Shown piece by piece: positions 11,308-21,957 of a stretch of DNA of 64,000 nt (positions are counted from its first letter, which is position 1; each line of letters begins with the position of its first letter). The stretch spans positions 496,001-560,000 of the forward strand of contig KB205942.1 of assembly GCA_000328965.1 (NCBI GenBank), given 5' to 3'. This DNA is from Ascocoryne sarcoides NRRL 50072. Its lineage: Eukaryota; Ascomycota; Leotiomycetes; Helotiales; Gelatinodiscaceae. The notes below the pieces were generated by a model. The model saw only the letters and a list, made by a program, of their open reading frames with translations, made no database searches and was not told the DNA's origin. A program made the position numbers and the translations under genes.

Positions 11308-12332
11308 TTAAATCCTCGCCAGATTTCCCTTCGTAGCCATAGCAGTCCTCCTCCTAAACTGATCCCGGAACTGCATCCTCCCTACCGTCCCATATGTAAC
11401 CGTAGCCATGAGGGCCACCGTCCATATCCCGGTGATAATCGCTCCGATGGGGAAAATTATGATATTCAAACCCGGTACTACGAATGGGGACTCCGAGGCG
11501 ACGACGAGGGTCTGGATTGGGGGCACGACTTTGGATTTCGTGGGGATGAGCGTTTGTGCGAAGACTCCTGAGACGAAGGTTGCTTCGTCGGATGAGAGGG
11601 TGGTGTTGACCTTGTTGCCGATAGGGTCGACGCCGGAGAGTGTCACAGCTGGGACGAGAACTTTCTGGAGAGCGGCGCTGGGTGGGTTGTTAAATGCGGG
11701 ATTTTTTCAGGTAGATTAGGAAGGAAGACTTACGTTCCCATGTTTGCACTAATGAGGTTCTGGTTGACTTGTCCAACGAAAGCGTACGCTTGCACTAGTG
11801 TAGGAGTTGCGACTCTTTTCACTACCTTCTCTTCACGCTTGACCCAGGAAATGAGAGATGTAACAGTGTCGGATCGGGCTTTGAGCGAAGAGGCATTTAC
11901 GGCGGAGACTGTAGCCCCGGTGTATGCAAGACCGACTTGGACATTTGAGCTGGCGACATTTGCGAACGATCCTGTTGGTGCAGCAATCATGTATAACCTC
12001 AAATCCGCCTCGAAGACGCCGGTACTATTGTCCAGATATGGAAGATTATAGCAGACAGCCATTCCCGAAGGATTGCTTGCCACGCCGTTCAAAGCCTCGA
12101 GAGATGTTAGGCAAGCTGCTGTGGTCTGGGCATCCCACGCCGTTACATTGACTCCGGTCGTGGGACTGAGTGTACCGTTGCTCTGCCGTCTCTCGATCTC
12201 GACGGGTTCTACCAACGAATCCACGTATCTCTTCATGTTCATCTCCTCGGAACCATCGCGTCGAAGCAGTTGGGTGGCATCAATTAGCGAAGTCGCGGCT
12301 ACACCGCTGATGAAAATAGCTGTGAACAACAT
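11308..12332 (-). CDS. unknown secreted protein with C-terminal membrane anchor
   Basis: Two exons (11734-12332 and 11308-11677) give 322 aa. The N-terminus MLFTAIFISGVAATSLIDA is a signal peptide. The following about 240 aa carry several N-x-S/T sequons (NGT, NVT, NST, NAS, NTT), two Cys close together (TTAACL, MAVCYN) and an RR/KR pair near the start that could be a processing site. A single hydrophobic span, about IIIFPIGAIITGIWTVALMA, lies near residue 280 and is followed by a basic cytosolic tail (RDQFRRR). The topology is therefore lumenal or extracellular domain outside and short basic tail inside. I do not recognise the family. Six-frame neighbours on the other strand are shadows. Confidence 0.8.
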
Positions 12333-15300
12333 GATGGTTGCTTATTAGGTAAAGGTACTCTCCGGCCGGCGGTGATATTTCAAAGAGTGTATTCTTTCTT
12401 GCCTTATCGAACCGAGAGAATGGAGGTCGAAGGGAAGAATGAGAGTTGACTAGTAGCGGGGCCTGCCCAAGAATTGAAAGGGGGAGGAAGCCACTAGATT
12501 ATGTTTGTTTCCAAATAGAAGTTCATAGTAAAAGTGTAGATACGATAGAAGAAAGGAAGACAGAAGGTAAGAATAGAATAGGGCGAACAGGGCTAGAAGA
12601 TACGTGGGGGAACATCATGCGTATACACCGGTATTCGACGAAAAGGAGATCAGGCCGAACTCAAACAGGTGATGGTGCTATGGCTGAACTCCTGATACGG
12701 TAAGAAATATCTACTTAAGAGCAATGATACCGGAGTAAGGGTAGATGGCCTGTCCTTGATACCTTCCCAGACAAAGTTTGTCGGATGCAACCGCTCAGAG
12801 GGAGGGGCAGGCGGGGCAGCCTAACCCATCAAGACTCTAGTCCGATACTGCCAGCAAAGGTTCATGGTGGACTCGAGAAAGAGAGCATGAATGAAACTCC
12901 TCATAACGGGGCCATGGGCCATGGGACATGAGATGGAGTGACGCTAGTGAGCCAAGCTTTCGATAAGACCAGACGCTCAGGCCACAACGGTAACTGTAAA
13001 CGGGGTTTGTTCTAATGATGGAAGAAGAGCGACTCGGGCAGGGGAGCATTGAATAAGGTTGCGCGGCCTTGGCAGAGAGTATGGGAAAGGGACTATCGGT
13101 ACTCCGTAATACTTTCGTCGTTAGGGTAATAGCAATGCCAAGACGAGAAGGTTATTTAACCCCCGTAAGGTCATGATTCCAAGCTAACCATAGAGCTATT
13201 GGCTAGTATCTTCTGCTCTTATGCTTTGTAGAACTCTCCAAAGGCTTAGCTGCTTAATTACCCCTAAGACGAAGTAGTACAAGAAGAAGTATGAAGGCAT
13301 AAGAATTGGAGGAAAGGAGAGGCGGGGAGGTCCTGGCTATGCACAACCAAAACCGACGTTGCAACAGAGTGACGCTCTGGGCGTATCAGGTTGTGGACGG
13401 GACAGGGGCGGTTGGGGCTCTGTGTCGGAGAAAAAACCGGCTTATTCAAACCGTAACCGTGCACTAGCATCAGGGGTATATACTGTGTAGACGGCAGAAA
13501 TCTAGGCAATTTCTCTCGAAAGATTATATGCTAATAGATAAACTCAAAGAACAGTACAGAGAAATTCAAATATGGGAATGAAGATGTGCTCATGCTAGAT
13601 AGTTGTTTCGACAGCGAATTAAGTATGTAGTAGTAGTTCAAACCAAGCTCTTATTTCTCCGATGAATAGCCTGACCCGAAGCGCGGAGATTAAGTAAGCA
13701 TAATGTCGGAAGAGAGCCAGTCAGTAAGCGAAACGCGGTCCTCCTTCAACTCTGCGACAACCTCTTAGATGTGACAAGAGCGATCCTCGACTCCTCGACC
13801 CATCCACTCAGACCACAGACCATGACGACCCTCAACCGCCAGCGACATTTTGTGATCGAATGGGAAAGGAACTCCATCTCTCGATGACATGATTAAAAGC
13901 GATTTAATCGTGCACTGGATGTAGCCAGGCGCCGGCGCACAGTTGCGGGTATAAGATTGTGCCCAATAGCCAACAAGTCATTGATGAAACCCTCACCCCA
14001 CTCCACTCAAGGCTATTCTCTACAGCATAATCTCAGCCTCATGGAGCTCTGGACTACCGGGGCTTTCACCACGATCTCTCACCTCCGATCTTGACGAGAC
14101 CGCAGTTCTGGGCTCATCTCAGCACCTTCTTACCACGATCTAACCATCTACCAAAGTAACCCCGCTATTGATCTTTTATATCGCCACGATTGCTGTTATA
14201 GGCACTTGAAACACCTCGTTGCTGCTTGTTTTTTTCTTCCCTGTATGCGTCTAAGTCTTTCTTTGGTCCCGATTGGAGCTATCTCACCTGATCTCGTGAG
14301 TTTAAGCTTTGCACTATATATCAAGCTTTCTGGGGTCAAGTGCTTAGAGTTGGCTGTCATGGCTATCCATCAACCTCCAATTTGTAGTATCGGGAAATCT
14401 GATCATTGCTTATCTTCTGTTCATCAGAGCGAGCGGTTTCCCTCTAAATTGTGAGGCTGGAGTTCTTTACTGGAACATGTCGAGATTTTAATAAACTGGT
14501 GTCGGAAACGAGCCTGGTACATTCATTCATTATGATCTGCATGCCGGACTGTGTACTTCGCTGAGGTATATACTCCAAGCTTCGCCGTCTTTTGCCTATT
14601 CAAGTTAAATTTCGGCACATTCCCCGGTTTCTCCCACCATTCTACAAAGCTCCCCCTCCTATTGTTTGACAATAGCTACTGTTTTTACCTTCCACAGCAG
14701 CGCCTTTGCTCAGTTTTTCTATTTCTTCGTACAGTTTCCAAAGCCGCCAAACCTTTTGGAGAGATCCATAAAAGTAAGGATTACTCCTTATCGAACAAGC
14801 TTTACAGTTTACCTTCTTAAGTCAAAGAGTCTTCTGTTCTTGGCCTGCCCATTACCCTGACGACAAAGTATCAATATCAACATAATTCCCAGGGTACCCA
14901 AATCTAGACAAGTTATGGCAATTGTGTCGGCGATTGACCGCATTCGTACTGTTCCCCGATCTCTGGTATGTAGCTCCATATACCCCACTCCATTGGCCCG
15001 CTCCAAACACTTGAGGGAAATTGGAGTTTCAAAACGTCCCAAGTTCCGTCCGTTCCCTACCTGGGTCCTTATCCGCTGTCAACCCGATCCGACCGCATCG
15101 AACAAGCATTCGCAATTTATTTTACAAAGCTTATTTTTATTGGAATATTGGCTAATCTTGGGTTGTCTGATCACGCTTTGTTCCAAACATGACATGCTAT
15201 ACGTCTTCGGGCCAGGTATTCACGACCAGAAGACTCACCGTGAAAGTGCGATGGAGATAGTGGCGTGTTTGTATTCATGCTTTGTTTGAAGTACTGCTGC

Positions 15301-15605
15301 TTAGGTATGTTGACAAAGGAGAATAGTGCGCGATGGCTTAAGGAAACACTCTCCAACTCTGATATGTTTGGGTCGAGGCCTGAAGACTCGGGGGTTCTCA
15401 ACCTCCCCTGATGCTCAATGCTCTTGCCTCTACGAATGCAACCTTGCCTATCCATTGCGAAAACCTCGTTTTCCCCCGGTTCTATACCAATCTACGCGCC
15501 CTTCAATCTTCTCCATGCGCCCTCTCTTACTCATCTCTAGATTATGGCAAGGCGTTTTCTATCGCCTTGTCTCTACCTTACCTTTCCTCGCGTTCAAGCT
15601 TAAGT
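12333..15605. other. 3.3-kb gene-poor interval
   Basis: This is the longest gene-free stretch in the window. It contains the upstream region of the leftward membrane protein and the 3' flank of the glycosyltransferase. All ORFs are under 125 aa, have no domain, and show no conserved splice partners that I could find. The rightward strand from 14.0 to 15.6 kb is pyrimidine-rich (CTTCC, CTTTC runs), as in fungal leaders, so a non-coding transcript is possible. Transposon ends, tRNA or rRNA were not seen. Confidence 0.45.
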
Positions 15606-17108
15606 TTATCCAAACCATCTCTTCCATGTGCTCACTATCCAAGGCGTTGTCGTTTTAACCAGCAATGAACATTTTACCAAAATCCATGTAGCCACGAGTC
15701 CACCCCAAACTCCAACAATAATTCCAAGGCCTCCAGCGAGGCGAGCATCAACAATGCGTGATGTCAAGAATCCTCTGATTTCCGGAACCAAAAGTAGCCA
15801 ACTATAAATCGGAATGGAGGTATTTGGCATGACATTTTGTTCGGGTTGACGGTTTGCCAAAGCTTCGGCGAGCTTCCAAGCTACTTGATTATTGATTCTT
15901 TCCCATGTTGCTTCTTCTGCCATTCTCCTCGACTCCGCGGCCATCTGCTCTCTCAACTGCGAGTCTTCCCCTAGTTCCAACACTTTCTCTACAAAGCCAT
16001 CGAGATCTGCTGGAGGTACCAAATAACCAGATTTCCCATCGGCGACAATTTCACTAGGTCCTCCCTCATCTCTGGCTATCACAGGAACCCTACTTGCCAT
16101 CGATTCCAAAACGACTAACCCGAAAGTCTCAGTGATAGAGCAGTGTAAGAAGATATCACCACAAGCATACGCCCGAGCTAATTCCTCGCCCTTCAGCATA
16201 CCGGTGAACGACACCTTTCCTCGGTCCTTCAGATATCCGAACATATTTTGAACGTCCTGCTCGACCTGCGGATTTTGATTTCCTCCCACGATCAAGAGTT
16301 TGAAGGGATACCCTCTTTCATCTAAATTCTTCGCAACCTCAGCGAGGAACTCAAACCCCTTTTCTGGTGCCAACCTCGAAATACAAACTAAAATCAACTC
16401 CCCATTTGGAGCCAATCTCTTCCGCGTATCCTCGGATCGTTTCGAGGGATTGAACATCTCTCCATCCACACCTCTTCTTAAATTCATCATTTTCTCGGGT
16501 TGGACCTTGGCCTTTTCGAGATATTTTCTCACAAATAATGAAGGGTAAAATACCGTCCTGACGCTTGAATGGCGGAATAAGTATCCTTGCACCGAACGGA
16601 ACACCCATACCGCCCAAGCATCTAACGGAGTTGGAAACAAGATCTCGCAATACCCCGATAAATCAGTTTGAAAATTGAGCAGTACAGGAACAGGGTTCTG
16701 TTGTTGCCTTAACTGAAGCAAGATCTGGAAACCTAAAGAGGCGGGACTGGCGAGGTAGATGAGGTCCGGTAGTGCACCGAAGGTACGTTTGTACAGCGCT
16801 GAGATGCGAACCGGATATACCACCGAGAGCTCTGGGTTATATGGGAGAGGATATCCCGTCAGCCTGACCTCGATCTCGTTGCCATTTGTGGTCGTTGCAG
16901 TGGACGCATCAGCACCGCTACTGATTTCCGGGGCAACAACAGCAATGATAACGCCTTGAGAGCGGAGGTATTGCACGAGATTCAAGGTCGTTCGAGAGAC
17001 ACCATTCACAGGGCCAAAAGACTCGGTGGCCAGGAGTATTTTCTTCCCTCTTAATACCTCTGGAAAGTCGAGGTCGTTTTGCGGCTTCAGCCTCGTTGGT
17101 TCTTCCAT
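15606..17108 (-). CDS. GT4 glycosyltransferase, SQD2-like
   Basis: Family GT4 retaining glycosyltransferase of 500 aa in one exon. The N-terminal domain begins with KILLATESFGPVNGVSRTTL, the acceptor-side loop typical of SQD2 / PimB-like enzymes. The C-terminal domain has RRGVDGEMFNP, ISRLAPEKGFEFL and the E-x7-E motif ETFGLVVLE that binds the nucleotide sugar. A C-terminal hydrophobic segment (about IIVGVWGGLVATWILVKCSL) suggests membrane attachment. SQD2-like enzymes transfer sulfoquinovose, mannose, glucose or glucuronate to diacylglycerol or related lipids. The gene diverges from a UDP-glucose dehydrogenase across 865 bp, so UDP-glucuronate is the likely donor (inference). The start ATG at 17108 (MEEPTRLK) is preferred over a non-ATG extension to 17198. 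Confidence 0.88.
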   Translation of the reverse strand: MEEPTRLKPQNDLDFPEVLRGKKILLATESFGPVNGVSRTTLNLVQYLRSQGVIIAVVAPEISSGADASTATTTNGNEIEVRLTGYPLPYNPELSVVYPVRISALYKRTFGALPDLIYLASPASLGFQILLQLRQQQNPVPVLLNFQTDLSGYCEILFPTPLDAWAVWVFRSVQGYLFRHSSVRTVFYPSLFVRKYLEKAKVQPEKMMNLRRGVDGEMFNPSKRSEDTRKRLAPNGELILVCISRLAPEKGFEFLAEVAKNLDERGYPFKLLIVGGNQNPQVEQDVQNMFGYLKDRGKVSFTGMLKGEELARAYACGDIFLHCSITETFGLVVLESMASRVPVIARDEGGPSEIVADGKSGYLVPPADLDGFVEKVLELGEDSQLREQMAAESRRMAEEATWERINNQVAWKLAEALANRQPEQNVMPNTSIPIYSWLLLVPEIRGFLTSRIVDARLAGGLGIIVGVWGGLVATWILVKCSLLVKTTTPWIVSTWKRWFG

Positions 17109-17973
17109 CTTGTGTAACGAGAGGGGAGGGAACGCGGGGGGTAAATATGAGGTACGATGCAGTGCAATGCGATGCAATCGATAGGCACAATCCAGCAAGG
17201 CCAGATAGCAGCAGCGATAAGCAGACCATTTATCACCCTCCTCCTACTGCCCCCCTCTTCACCTGACCGAGTCACATCACAATTTGTTTGTCATCCATCT
17301 CGACCCCTCCAATGTTGCAGAACCTTGTCTATACCATGCGATCTCGCTGTCACGGCCTCGTTCTCGGTTATAGGGTGTGATTGGTCCGAGGGGGAACCGG
17401 TGGCCAATGGAAGGGGGAACAATTATCCCTCGCTAGCCCACGTGGGGTAGATGGATGGACGTCCTATCGTCAGCCTCGCAACCCCTCTGTCTCTTATGGG
17501 AGATATCAGTATATTTTGGAAGGTCGAGATACGACGGGAGAGGGCTGGATATGTGAACGTGTAGTGTTCTACTGGTCGAGGGGTGGGAACGGTAATATGT
17601 TTGAAGGGGTGATGATGTTGGCGGGTGATGCTACAGGCGAGGAAGTGATACTGGTCATGGAGAAATCATGTTAGGTGGGGAGTCGCTGCTATCCGTATAG
17701 GGAGATTTGGGAAGGACTATTCCAGTTATCTTGGTGTCATTCTCGTTCTTTCCCTTTTTTCAATAGTACTTTGTGTCACCACGCAGCTTCCACTCCATGT
17801 GTCTGGATTATATCAAGGCGAATCTTCAACCTGATGGTTACTGCGAGAGCTAGAAGCTAAACTAAACTTAAGGTTGGTCGTGTGTTATGATGTGCGTTTG
17901 GGGTGTTGGCTCTTGCTAATCGATCTAGATAAATAAATTCTGGCCCAACATAAATTTGACTGGTGAAGTCAAG
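17109..17973. promoter_or_regulatory. shared divergent promoter, GT4 / UDP-glucose dehydrogenase
   Basis: An 865-bp spacer between two divergent starts. It holds a CCAAT (ggCCAATgg at about 17402) and a perfect E-box palindrome at 17437-17446. No convincing ORF is present. The divergent layout allows co-regulation, which is inferred. Confidence 0.6.
17437..17446. promoter_or_regulatory. E-box palindrome CCCACGTGGG
   Basis: A perfect 10-bp palindrome around CACGTG. bHLH factors, including the phosphate regulator Pho4/NUC-1, bind CACGTG and favour CACGTGGG (family knowledge). Other bHLH proteins use the same core. Confidence 0.5.
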
Positions 17974-20105
17974 ATGTCGACATCAAGCACGATGCACAGA
18001 TACACTTCTTTCCCTCCGTCTAGCGTAGACGCAGAGGAGGTCTTCCACGATACTTCAACGGCCCCTACGACTCCTGATGGAAGTTTGACATTTAGCCCCG
18101 TCTTGCAAGCGTTAAAACTCCACGATGCATTGGAGGTTGCTACGCTAGCTAGCCCGAGCAAATTGAAAAAGGAGAGTACCAATTTGACAGTAAGGGCGGG
18201 AGCGGGTGCTGGGAAGGTGGAGAAGATCTGTTGTATTGGAGCCGGTTATGTTGGTGTGTTACACCTTACTTTTCGACCTCTAGTTCCTATATCAAAGTCT
18301 CGGTTTTCTTTCCTATTACTGGGAGACGGGAAACCGAAGGGAGGGAGAACTGAGAGCTAACAAACTGGCAAACAATAGGAGGTCCAACAGCTGCAGTCAT
18401 AGCCTTCCAAAATCCACACATCAAAGTAACCGTGGTAGACCGCGATCCCTCTCGTATCGCCCAATGGAAAGCTCGCCACCTCCCCATCTACGAACCCGGT
18501 CTCCACGAGATCCTCCGCATCGCCAGAGATGGTTCAAAGCCCTTCTCATTCCACAACGAAGTCGCTCCCGAAGCAGCCTCCTCGTCCGCAAGTTCCACCA
18601 CAACCTCGGAGTGCGAATCCCAATATGCAGCGCAGTCCCATCTCGACACCATCTCTGTTCCAGGACGCGCCCCGAACCTGTTCTTTAGCACGGAGGTGGG
18701 AATGGAGATCCGCGAGGCGGACATCATCCTCATTGCCGTGAATACACCAACGAAGAAGCGGGGTCTTGGCGCGGGGCGGGCGACAGACATGACGGCGCTC
18801 GAGGGCGTGACGATTGAGATCGCTAAGTATGCCCGGGAGGGAGCTATCCTGGTGGAGAAGAGCACGGTACCGTGCCGGACGGCGGATTTCATCCGGCGAA
18901 CGGTGAGGGCTCATCAGCCGGACCTGCACTTCGAGGTCTTGAGCAACCCGGAATTCCTGAGCGCAGCGACGGCAGTGGAGAATCTGATGCGGCCGGATCG
19001 GGTGTTGATCGGGTGTGAGCGGACGGAGGCGGGGCGGAGAGCGGCGGAGGCGCTTGGATCGGTATATGAGGCTTGGGTATCGAAGGAGCGGATCATAATG
19101 ACGAATACGTATTCCAGCGAGCTCTCGAAGCTGGTGTCGAATGCGATGCTCGCACAGCGAATCTCGTCGATTAACTCTATCTCGGCTATCTGCGAGAAGA
19201 CGGGTGCCGACATTTCAGAGGTTTCCCGAGCTGTGGGCCTGGATCCGCGTATCGGGGGCACGTACCTTAAATCTGGGGTCGGGTTCGGTGGGTCTTGTTT
19301 CCGGAAGGATATCTTGAGTCTCTGTTACTTAGCGGAGGGGCTGGGGCTGCATGAAGTGGCGGCGTACTGGGGGCAGGTGCTTGAGATCAATCGGTGGCAG
19401 AAGGTGAGGTGGATGGAGGGTATTGTGCGAGAGATGAATAATACGCTGGTGGGGAAGAAGATCGCGGTGCTAGGGTTTGCTTTCAAGGGTGATACGGATG
19501 ATGTGCGAGAGAGTATCTCGCTCGAAGTCATTCGGGGGCTACTCGAGGATGGGCCGGGGGAGATTGCGGTTTGGGATGCAAAGTGCAAGGTGGAGCGTGT
19601 GAAGGAGGAGATTAGGCGGGGTTGCGGGGAGAAGGTTTTGAAGGAGGAGGGAGGGTGCGTAGTTATTTATGCAGGAGAGGTTTATGAGGCTTGTGCAGGA
19701 GCGGATGCGGTGGTTGTTATGACAGATTGTGATGAACTTAAGATGACGGCGACAAAGCCAGGCGGAAAACGAATGGAAGACCCGAGACCGTTTGGGCATC
19801 TTGAAGTCTCGGAGTCGGAGGTCCTGGCACTGGAGAACTATCTGGCGGATGCGGTTGGGACTGAGAATCCGTTGCAAAGAGTTATGGATGAGAAGGAATG
19901 TGATGATGGGTGTGAAAGGTGTGTTGTGGAAGCCGAAGCCTTGGAGAGGAACTGTAGGGGAGAGAAGAAGGGGGAGAAGGCCGATTGGGCGAGGATTGCA
20001 TATCATTTGAAGAAGCCGAGGTGGGTGTTTGATGGGAAGGGTGTGGTTGATAGAAGCATCTTGGAGGGGCTGGGATGCAAGGTCAGGAAGATTGGGAGGG
20101 TATGA
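17974..20105 (+). CDS. UDP-glucose 6-dehydrogenase, enlarged
   Basis: Oxidises UDP-glucose to UDP-glucuronate with two NAD+. Exons 17974-18253 and 18379-20105 give 668 aa. The splice falls inside the NAD-binding GAGYVGGP motif (about residues 89-96). Other motifs are AVNTPTK, VEKSTVPCRTAD, NPEFLSAATA, and the catalytic Cys in GVGFGGSCFRKD (about residue 399), then FKGDTDDVRES and a final WVFDGKGVVD. Typical animal and plant enzymes are about 480-495 aa. The extra length comes from an N-terminal Ser/Thr-rich extension (about 80 aa), a Ser-rich insert before the NTPTK strand, and an acidic, Cys-containing insert of about 80 aa just before the last domain strand. It is divergent from the SQD2-like GT4. 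The upstream TTG frame extension was rejected in favour of ATG 17974. Confidence 0.93.
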
Positions 20106-20739
20106 GTTTTCAGTTCTATAGAGGGCTTTCCTTCATTGCGTTTTCATATGTTTTCCATGCATAGTTGCATTTGTGGCGGTTTAGTTTCCCTAGTATTTCT
20201 TAGACGAGAGATAGAATGACTGAAAGGTTTTACAGCGCGGAGGCATGCATAATATATACCCAGATTGATCCGTTAGGTCTCTTTAAACGCTGGCGAGGTT
20301 GTGCACCAAGCTCGGCTTTGTGGTTGTTGTTGTTGTTGAAGTTAGGGGTTTATATTTAGAAGCGATCTGGATATACCAATTAGGATTAGCGCGGGGGCCC
20401 CCTTTGGTTGGGGCGAACACCCCACCATACCATGTTCACTTAATATATATTAGCCCCCACTCAGGCCATACATGCACTGATAGTTCTCAACAATCTCAGC
20501 CTCTTCTTTTCCTTTCCCTCCCCTCATGAACACCATTTCCTAGAAATATCCATCATTTTCCCCCTCCCTAAAGTATCAAAATCAAGTATAACTTCCCTAG
20601 TCATCGATTATTCATCCCTCCCCACACTTCCAGGTCGCGCGACCCACTAGACAGGACAGGCACCAACCAGCCTTTTACTCAGCTTATCTTATCTTAACCT
20701 AGCTTAGCTTAGCTTAGCTTAGATCATAAGCAAGCAACC
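20106..20739. other. intergenic, probable promoter and leader
   Basis: The 3' flank of the dehydrogenase, then a pyrimidine-rich stretch (20500-20640) and AGCTT pentamers immediately before the start of the small membrane protein. No gene is seen. Confidence 0.55.
20701..20722. repeat. AGCTT pentamer tandem repeat
   Basis: Four exact AGCTT copies plus a partial one, preceded by the degenerate unit CTTATCTTATCTTAACCT, end 18 nt before the ATG at 20740. This is probably in the 5' leader. Confidence 0.8.
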
Positions 20740-20913
20740 ATGTGGGAGGAGTTCACGATGGCCTTTTCGTCCCTGAGCAAGGTTCTGCTGGCGCTCATCT
20801 TGTTCCTGCCGGGCCTGGCGCTGTTTTCGAGCTTTGTGAATGTGGTGGGGTTTTTCTGGCGGTTTAAGTCGGGAAATAAACCGTATAATCATCCGTTGCT
20901 TGCTGTTGGTTGA
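20740..20913 (+). CDS. 57-aa single-pass membrane protein
   Basis: A 57-aa frame in a strong context (CAAGCAACCATGTGG). It has an acidic N-terminus (MWEEF), one hydrophobic span of about 25 residues (around residues 13-38, including LALILFLPGLALF) and a short basic tail with RFKSGNK. No signal cleavage site is evident, so a tail- or signal-anchored topology is likely. It sits between the dehydrogenase and an alpha/beta hydrolase whose start is 110 nt downstream. I tested fusing it to the hydrolase by splicing; every GT-AG option breaks the frame, so it is separate or an unusually long upstream ORF on the same transcript. No family is recognised. It could be a small subunit of a membrane enzyme. 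Confidence 0.6.
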   Translation: MWEEFTMAFSSLSKVLLALILFLPGLALFSSFVNVVGFFWRFKSGNKPYNHPLLAVG

Positions 20914-21023
20914 TTGATTGAGGGAGTGAGGATTATCGCGGGAAGGGGTTTGAAATTGTTATTGCTTGGAGTGGTTTAGTTACCTGGTTAGAAGGATTGT
21001 GGAAAGAGAAAAGGGTGTTTAGG

Positions 21024-21957
21024 ATGAAGAGATTTTTGAGGGGGGTGATGGGGAAGGTGGGGGAGAAGACGGGAATGGGTCGTGAAGAGGGAGGCCGCTG
21101 TGAGTTACATGTCGTTTATGAGGATCCGAGGCCGGTTTTGGAGTAAGTCCAATTTGATAAAATAAAATCTTCGTGTTTGAGGCTGACGGGAAAGGATTGT
21201 TGCTCTCCACGGCCATAACGGTCACTGGGAACAAACCTTCACGTACGACCCTTCAAAACAAGGCTTGACGACAAGCATTTCTGACTCGCCGCCTAAGAAG
21301 TGTTTTTGGCTGAAGGAGCTGCTACCGGAATTTTGCCATGGGTTCGAGGTTCCGGTTAGGGTGTTGAGTTTTGGGTATAGTAAGATGGATGAGGACGTTC
21401 TGGGTGTGGAAGGTGTGGCGAGGAGGTTGCTGGAGGAGGTGAAGAGGTTTAGGGTTGGCGAGGTGGGCGAGGGGGATAGGAAATATAAGAGGATTATTTG
21501 GGTGGCGCATAGTTTTGGGGGAGGGGTTGTTAAGGGGGTATTAGGGGGTGGGATGGGGGAGGGATTTAGGGGTGTGACTATGGGATGTTTGTTTTTTGGA
21601 GTTGATAGAGGCGAAGGGTGGCAGAATCTAGCAAAGGAGACGGAGGAGGGGGCAAGTGAATATATTTTGAAGTTGAGGAGGGAGGTGGAGTGGTTGCGAG
21701 ATGGAGACGAGGGGTTTAGGGCTTGGAGATCGAGCGGGGGGTATTGCTGGACGAGGTATTTTGTAGAAGGAAATAGTGCAGCGGGGAAAGAAGGCAAGAC
21801 AGAAATTTGGGAGGATGGGAAGGATGTGATGGTTAAGATGAATAAGACCCATGGAGGATTAGTCAGGTTTGAGGGAAAAGATGATAAAGATTGGAAAATG
21901 GTAGAGAGTTTGATACCTTTAGATACACTAGCTGACCTATATTATTTGTGGAAATAA
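21024..21957 (+). CDS. alpha/beta hydrolase, lipase-like (SERAC1/DUF676 type)
   Basis: Two exons (21024-21142 and 21195-21957; 52-bp intron) give 293 aa. The spliced joint restores the first hydrolase strand and oxyanion loop, EIVALHGHNGHWEQTF. The nucleophile serine sits in VAHSFGGGVVKG (about residue 145). KTHGGLVRF near the C-terminus could supply the catalytic His. The arrangement VxVLSFGYS ... nucleophile elbow ... matches the SERAC1-like or NACHT-associated lipase fold common in filamentous fungi. Here it stands alone, without NACHT or repeat domains. It is probably an esterase or lipase; the substrate is unknown. It lies beside the GT4/UDP-glucose dehydrogenase pair, so a lipid substrate is attractive but unproven. 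Confidence 0.82.

Noticed and set aside
17108..17198. 30-aa N-terminal extension of the GT4
   Set aside because: It starts at a non-ATG codon (TTG) and has random-looking composition. MEEPTRLK at 17108 is the natural start.
20740..21142. Fusion of the 57-aa protein and the hydrolase through an intron
   Set aside because: All GT-AG choices between 20895 and 21024 give an immediate stop or the wrong frame for the hydrolase.
21222..21797. 191-aa Pro/Ser-rich frame on the minus strand
   Set aside because: It is antisense to the alpha/beta hydrolase, whose motifs and splice joint are convincing. Low complexity explains the frame.
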